Source: Nemertoderma westbladi (lineage: Eukaryota; Xenacoelomorpha; Nemertodermatida; Nemertodermatidae). Taken from it: DNA of 33,135 bases. The stretch spans positions 1-33,135 of the forward strand of contig JAUCBJ010000481.1 of the NCBI GenBank assembly GCA_032718475.1, written 5' to 3'. Numbering within the stretch: the first letter of the stretch is position 1; every line of letters starts with the position of its first letter. Below the pieces are notes generated by a model. The model did no database searches and was not told the DNA's origin. It saw only the letters and a list, made by a program, of their open reading frames with translations. The position numbers and the translations under genes were made by a program. Of this stretch, positions 28,529 through 33,135 are shown one piece after another.

Positions 28529-29197
28529 CTATTAGAAACATAATATTATTATGTAACCATTAAAAGCGACTGATATCTATATGCGCTACCAAAATTTCAA
28601 TTAAAAATGACACAACTAACAGAAACAGAAAGTACAAAAAAAATTCCAATAAAATGAAAATGTCTAAGTGTGGAAGTAGGTCTTGAACGCTGCTTGTCCT
28701 ACGTTAAATAATACATTGCACAGAAATTAATATCGAATAATAAAGTATTAAAAAAACATTAAATTTAAATGGCAATCCCCGACCCCATAAATCCTAGCCA
28801 CACCCCATTTTACCACATCATCCCTTTCCCATGCCCTAAAGGCAGCAGCCCTCGACTAGCTTTGCTATTGACTGCTGCCATGACTAGATTCAACCAAACC
28901 TTAAAACTGACATCGGAAATGAAATCAGCAACCCCGAAAACCCCTGTAATGAAAATTTTAACTTGGTGGTGTGTTTCCTTCGTGCCACCAATGATTAACC
29001 AACCAGATCACAGACAGCCAGGAAGGGTGGGAAGGTTTATATTCGAAGGCAATTATCTCGGAATGACATTTTTCAACATTTGTCATCCAAGTTTCTTTAT
29101 ATTTAGCTCATTTGAAAGGGAGTGTTCAATTGAATTGGATTGTGGTATCAATTGAACCGCTCATTACCTATATACTGATATTTTTATTTGAATTTGA
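28529..29197. other. Intron or intergenic, no gene recognised
   Basis: AT-rich. A plus-strand frame of 128 codons at 28769-29155 has no recognisable family and is Pro/His-rich at the start. It directly precedes the LINE ORF1 remains and may be its 5' region. Confidence 0.35.
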
Positions 29198-30260
29198 TTG
29201 GACTTTATTTTATATAAAACTGTTAAACCGATATACTGTGAACTATGTAGTGCAGACTCAACAATGTCTTGCAATGGTATTCCGACACACAACCACTACT
29301 CCGAACTTGCCAAGTCAATCGAGGCAACTAGAGAAGCCTTCAATGATAAGGGATATTCCATCAATGACAGCATAAAGATTGAGGATCAAGGGTTTCATAA
29401 AGATGAAATCCTGGCTAACCTGCCAGCGATAATCAATGTACAAAGTCGCAAATCTCTACCCGGAAACACTGGCTGCAATAAGATCGCTTGATCCCTCATA
29501 GAAAGAATATCACAGCAAGTTTACAAGGGCGTCAACCATGATATCAAGAATCTCTGAGACATGCTGAATAAGTCGATGGAGGTTCTAAACAAACTAAATA
29601 ATCATATCAAGGATACAGATACAGTGTTGGATAATCTCGAGCAGTATTCGAGAAAGAACTGCATTCTCATCAACAGCATTTGTCTGGCATCTGATACAGA
29701 TGATGTTAATGAACCTGTGAGATATCTTACGGCATTTCTGAAAGAGTAATTAAACCTTGATATATCTCACGTGGAAATCAATGACTGTCATACCTTAACA
29801 CTTAAATAAATATTATAGTTGAGCTGTTGTAGGCCGGTGTCAGGGGAGAGTGGCTGAACCTATTAGCACTACTAAAGAAGCCTGATAGGCCAAAACATAC
29901 GTATAGCGCTGGTTTAACCCCTGGTGTGACGCGTTTCTCATTTTATCAATTTCAGAACAACTTATTACAATATCATAACTACGAGCCAGAGAATGGAAAC
30001 CAAACCAACAAAACAGAAATGTGTCAGAAACCGCAAACATCTAAAGGGGACAAACATAGTCATAACCGAGAGCCTCACAAAACGTCATGCGGTTCTCCTG
30101 AAGGCAGCAAAGGATAAGAGAGAAATCAGATCAGCATGGTCAATGGATGGGCGGATACTGGTGGCCATATCCAATGGTAGGCCCATGCAAGTGTCCACAA
30201 TGAAAGATTCCAAAGCATGGTCTCCACCAACATCACCCCTTTGCAGACGATTATAACACA
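29198..30260 (+). pseudogene. LINE ORF1-like remnant
   Basis: An upstream segment has CELCSADSTMSCNG and later LNKLNNHIKDTDTVLDNLEQ, followed by YSRKNCILINSI, the usual LEQYSRRNCLLI entry of LINE ORF1 proteins. After an inserted segment of about 120 bp (29815-29940) the C-terminal part resumes with VRNRKHLKGTNIVITESLTK, RHAVLLKAAKD and SAWSMDGRILVAISNG, typical of the ORF1 C-terminal domain. Several stops. Confidence 0.68.
29815..29940 (+). other. Short insertion with Pol III-like boxes in LINE ORF1
   Basis: It interrupts the ORF1 homology. It has AGAGTGGCTGAACC (A-box-like) and GGTTTAACCCC (B-box-like), which is compatible with a tRNA-derived SINE head. No cloverleaf or target duplication could be made out. 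Confidence 0.3.
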
Positions 30261-30279
30261 GATTTTGTATCAGTCCTAT

Positions 30280-31180
30280 GGAGGGACCTACGAAGTAAAT
30301 CGGACTCCCCTGTGGAGTCGCTGTTCGTTGAAATTACATTAATTAATTACATCAATAATTATATTGCCAGTGTTTTATATTGACCACCCGGAATTAGTGC
30401 TTCTGATGCAATAAGTACACTTAATCTCATTCTAACAAAACTAAGTAACAAAGACAAACCACATTTTCTACTAGGCACTTCAACATCGACTTACTAAAGA
30501 CTAGCTCCAACCCAATTACCAGTGACTTTTTTAACTTTAGGTCAACCTTCAATTACATCCATACAATATCTAAACCAACCCGAATAAACGACCACTCTGC
30601 TACTCTTATAGACAATATATTTACAACACAGACTCTAACCTCAAATAGGGTATACTGATATCACCAATATCTGACCACCTCCCAATAGTTTTACTTACTG
30701 ACATTGTTACCACACAGAAATCAAAACGGCAATATATTTTCCAGTGAAAACTAAATGATAAAATCAAGCAATGAAATTTAAAAGTCTACAAAATACAGGC
30801 TGGACTGAAGTATACACTAAGAATTCTGAAGACAATGCTTATGATGCATTTATAACTATCTATAAACGACAATTCGATATCAACTTCCCTCTAGAACTAA
30901 GTAAGGTGCGAAATGTATAGGAACCATGGTTTACAGACACATTATACAAAGCACAAAGAAAACGGGAAGAGACTCTATGGAAATTATATTAAACATCCAA
31001 CAGCAGAAAAATTACTAAAATTTAAAACATACATAAACCTATTCAACAGCATACTACGAACACCTAAGAAAGACTTCTACAGTGAAGCACTGGATTTCAA
31101 AACGGAGACAACAAGAATAGTATGGAAACATATAACAGTGCTCCTTCAAAGACAACCTAAACAATCCACACATCACTGAT
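30280..31180 (+). pseudogene. LINE ORF2 remnant: endonuclease and linker
   Basis: Frame-shifted pieces read PPGISASDAISTLNLILTKL, then PHFLLG followed by a broken FNIDLL, SATLIDNIF, and SDHLPIVLL with the Asp-His catalytic pair. At 30910-31180 a clean stretch contains KHKENGKRLYGNYIKHPTAE and FKTETTRIVWKHI, the usual linker ahead of RT. The RT itself is not present. Confidence 0.65.
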
Positions 31181-31241
31181 AATCAACAACAATCGCACAT
31201 ACACAGACCATATGGAGATTACTAACTGTTTCAATAGTCAT

Positions 31242-31253
31242 TATCAAACTGTA
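31242..31253 (+). repeat. Target-site duplication, left copy
   Basis: TATCAAACTGTA, repeated exactly at 31656-31667 on the other side of the nested LINE. Confidence 0.85.
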
Positions 31254-31655
31254 ATGCTTGAGCATGTGGATGACTTCTGTTATCTGGGTTCATGGATCTG
31301 GAAGTCAGGTGAAGACCTTCGAATACACAAGGGAAAGGCATGGGCAGCCTTGAATAGGCTTTCCAGGATTTGGAAGTCACATAATTAATTGGAAACTTAA
31401 GGTCCGATTATTTAGAGCAGCAGTAGTTCCAGAACTCCTCTATATGGGAGTCCATGCTGGGCTCTAACTGCTGAGGACACCGAATCTCTGGATGGCACAT
31501 TCACAAGAATGCAACGCCTTGAAGATGCAGATGATCTAGCAAATGTCATGGGTGATAGGGAGTTGTGGCAGCGCAATTTAGTTGACAAGACGGCACAGCA
31601 TTCTTTAAAATACAGCTGCAATGCAACATGCTGATCCTAGTAGTAGTAGTAGTAG
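31254..31655 (+). mobile_element. RTE-like LINE, nested, with internal deletion
   Basis: 402-bp copy of the 12805-14030 family, starting at codons for MLEHVDDFCYLGSWI and ending in (TAG)n. Compared with the longer copy it lacks about 240 bp between AGAATGC (about 13650) and GATGCAGATGA (about 13895). It is flanked by the 12-bp duplication TATCAAACTGTA. It inserted into the decayed LINE of 29198-31775. Confidence 0.88.
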
Positions 31656-31667
31656 TATCAAACTGTA
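31656..31667 (+). repeat. Target-site duplication, right copy
   Basis: Exact match of 31242-31253; the first two bases may also belong to the (TAG)n tail. Confidence 0.85.
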
Positions 31668-31849
31668 TGTATTATACAAACAGATTCCAAAACCAAATGT
31701 ATCTCATCTAGACTACCTCCAATACACAGAACTATCCGAAAAACTACTCACCTTCCCATTACCCCTCAAGAAATAATACACAGATCGCGTGAATGCTTGG
31801 AGTGTGTAGATCTGCCATAATGGTTTGTTTTCAAGAATTTGGTTTGCTG

Positions 31850-32368
31850 CGCATAACAACTAATATTAGTGATGATGAACTACATACTTAAATTTCTGAG
31901 ATCAATGTGAAGTTTCCACATGCTGGATGTTGGATGGTCCATTCTCTATTAAAGAAAGGCTCAGAATATCATAGTCGGGTTAAATCGTATTTATAAAATG
32001 TTAAGGGATGTCGATCCTATAATGTTGGCAGCCCACTGGGGAGAAATGATGTCGAACTGATGTCGAAAATGCTCCTAAAGAGTGCCACCAGCCTTTGGCA
32101 TATGGATGGACACCATAGTTTAAAAAGATGGCGAATCATTGTTTACAGGTGTATTAATGGATTTTCCCAACTAATAAAATACCTGGAAGCGTCAAGAAAT
32201 AACCAAGCTGATATTGTAAGAATGGTTTGCCTTCACGCGTTCGAGGAGATAAAGGGTGAGAAAACCGCGATGTTGGGAAATCTGGTGTCTAGAAATATTC
32301 AAAACTTACACACTATCCAATACAATGGAGAGACGCCCCCCTATCCGGATGCTGCTGATGGATGCTAA
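31850..32368 (+). pseudogene. Integrase-core (DDE) gene fragment
   Basis: In changing frames from about 31865: NISDDELH, then FPHAGCWMVHSLLKKGSEYH. The longest frame (32060-32368) follows with SLWHMDGHHSLKRWRIIVY, INGFSQLIKYLEASRNNQAD and FLHAFEE-like codons. This resembles the metazoan transposon-related integrase-core family in which LWHxDGxHxLxRWR carries the first catalytic Asp and the second lies in an RSDxGxEN motif. The second Asp region is missing here. Probably a dead transposon gene; the element type is not resolved. Confidence 0.6.
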
Positions 32369-32379
32369 AATAGAGTACT

Positions 32380-32622
32380 GCATTGACTATTTCTAAAATC
32401 ATTACTAAAATTTCTAAAATACTATTGAACCACAAAATAGATAGATAGATAGAAATAATAGTTTGAAATAAAAGTTTGATAATAAGTGCTAATATACAAA
32501 ACAGTATCTAAACAGGAGAAAACCCAGTTCCCGATCTATAGTAGGAGTTCAGGAACAATTTTTCTACATCATCTTGGCCTATGAATGGATTAAGAGGGAT
32601 AGTTAACTGTAAAGCGCATGGA
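32380..32622. other. Intergenic, nothing recognised
   Basis: AT-rich with a short ATAG run near 32440. No gene. Confidence 0.5.
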
Positions 32623-33135
32623 TTATACCATGTGATAATTGCAGTTATTCTGTTCACAATCTTTAAATATTATAGACAATTGAGGCTTCAACACAGGCCA
32701 GGTAGAACCGAATAGCCACAATAGCAATTTTTCTTTCGTTAATGAAAGGTCTTCGTGAATGACAGTACTCTCATCACCATTGTCTAATTTAACAAAGATA
32801 TTTATTATCCAATATATGGTGTTTTTGTCTTGAGCATCAAAACCATCCATATCCAGTGTTACTTGATTGAGATAGATCGCCTTTTCCATGATTTACTGGC
32901 ACTTGTGAGAGAACGAAAAAAACGAATCTTTCAATGACATAATGGCCCCTTTATTCATGATGATTAGAGTGCGCAGAAAGGTTTCAGAAAACTTGTCAAT
33001 TTGTGATTGTATTTGAAGAGCATTATCGTTTGGTGGAATCAAATTTAGTCCGTCACACATAAAACGTAACTCATCCCAAATTATCCCCAAGATTAAATTA
33101 AGTAGAACAGTAGGAAGATTACAACATTTTTGCAA
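32623..33135 (-). CDS. Two adjoining open frames, hypothetical
   Basis: A frame entering from the right edge (33135-32893) contains NLILGIIWDELRFMCDGLNL and IPPNDNALQIQSQIDKF and ends SFSHKCQ. Four bases later an ATG at 32889 opens a second frame of 88 codons with LDMDGFDAQDKNTIYWI and EDLSLTKEKLLLWLFGSTWP. I recognise no family. They may be one gene with a frameshift, or part of the same transposon as the integrase fragment on the other strand. Confidence 0.3.

Larger units (their letters stand above)
29198..31775 (+). mobile_element. Decayed two-ORF LINE (CR1/L2-like), nested insertion
   Basis: In order: ORF1 remains (29198-30260), endonuclease remains (about 30280-30730), the region between endonuclease and RT (30910-31180), then interruption by an RTE-like LINE (31254-31655) and a short continuation. 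The frame is broken many times. The low preservation and the nested younger insertion give a clear age order. Confidence 0.72.

Noticed and set aside
29815-29940. A hammerhead-ribozyme-like core (CTGATA, then AAAAC after GGCC)
   Set aside because: The invariant CTGATGA and GAAA are both altered and I cannot form stems I and III, so this is not supported.

Overview
The window is a piece of a metazoan nuclear genome. Short exons with GT/AG borders lie in AT-rich introns, the domains are animal extracellular ones (calcium-binding EGF, mucin-type WxxW), and the DNA is crowded with non-LTR retrotransposons, tRNA-derived SINEs, a PIF/Harbinger DNA transposon and minisatellites. A marine invertebrate, perhaps a deuterostome, fits; the species cannot be fixed from the sequence alone. 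There are no bacterial operons, CRISPR arrays or rRNA genes.

The host signal is on the minus strand. A secreted mosaic gene can be read from high to low coordinates: a signal-peptide exon (14552-14442), a short cysteine-containing exon (14347-14206), four EGF exons (9872-9750, 9593-9471, 9362-9240, 7856-7725), a Thr/Pro-rich mucin-like exon (7433-7251), and two Mucin2_WxxW domains each split over two exons (3779-3663 with 3428-3246; 3081-2959 with 2045-1860). Every exon from the EGFs onward is phase 1 at both ends, the classic signature of exon shuffling, and the gene runs on past the left edge. A second cluster of five intact EGF exons and one dead copy (28528-25394) repeats the same exon types and is either the upstream part of the same gene or a neighbouring paralogue without visible WxxW exons.

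Mobile DNA fills the introns and gaps. One LINE family with an RTE-like RT and a (TAG)n tail is present at least five times (about 2.25-2.5, 12.8-14.0, 18.1-18.4, 27.3-27.9 and 31.25-31.66 kb); the last copy sits inside another LINE and has a 12-bp target-site duplication. Other LINEs lie at 4.5-6.5 kb (-), 15.8-17.7 kb (-, 584-codon RT frame intact), 22.98-25.37 kb (+, decayed) and 29.2-31.8 kb (+, decayed). A 3.18-kb Harbinger element with perfect 30-bp terminal inverted repeats (18516-21692) keeps remains of both its Myb-like gene and its transposase, the latter cut by a SINE. A fragment of a DDE integrase-type gene lies near the right end.

Simple repeats are striking: an inverted pair of two-unit minisatellites at 1-1.74 kb, six 64-bp repeats that each copy a splice donor (2.58-2.96 kb), two related 15-bp arrays inside one LINE copy (4.3 and 5.1-5.5 kb), a 39-bp array of 23 units in an EGF intron (8.0-8.9 kb), and five poly(G/C) tracts, three of them exactly 21 nt long. 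No clearly new molecular system is visible. The best candidates for follow-up are the EGF-mucin-WxxW gene itself, its multiplied splice donor, and the repeat-in-LINE structures.
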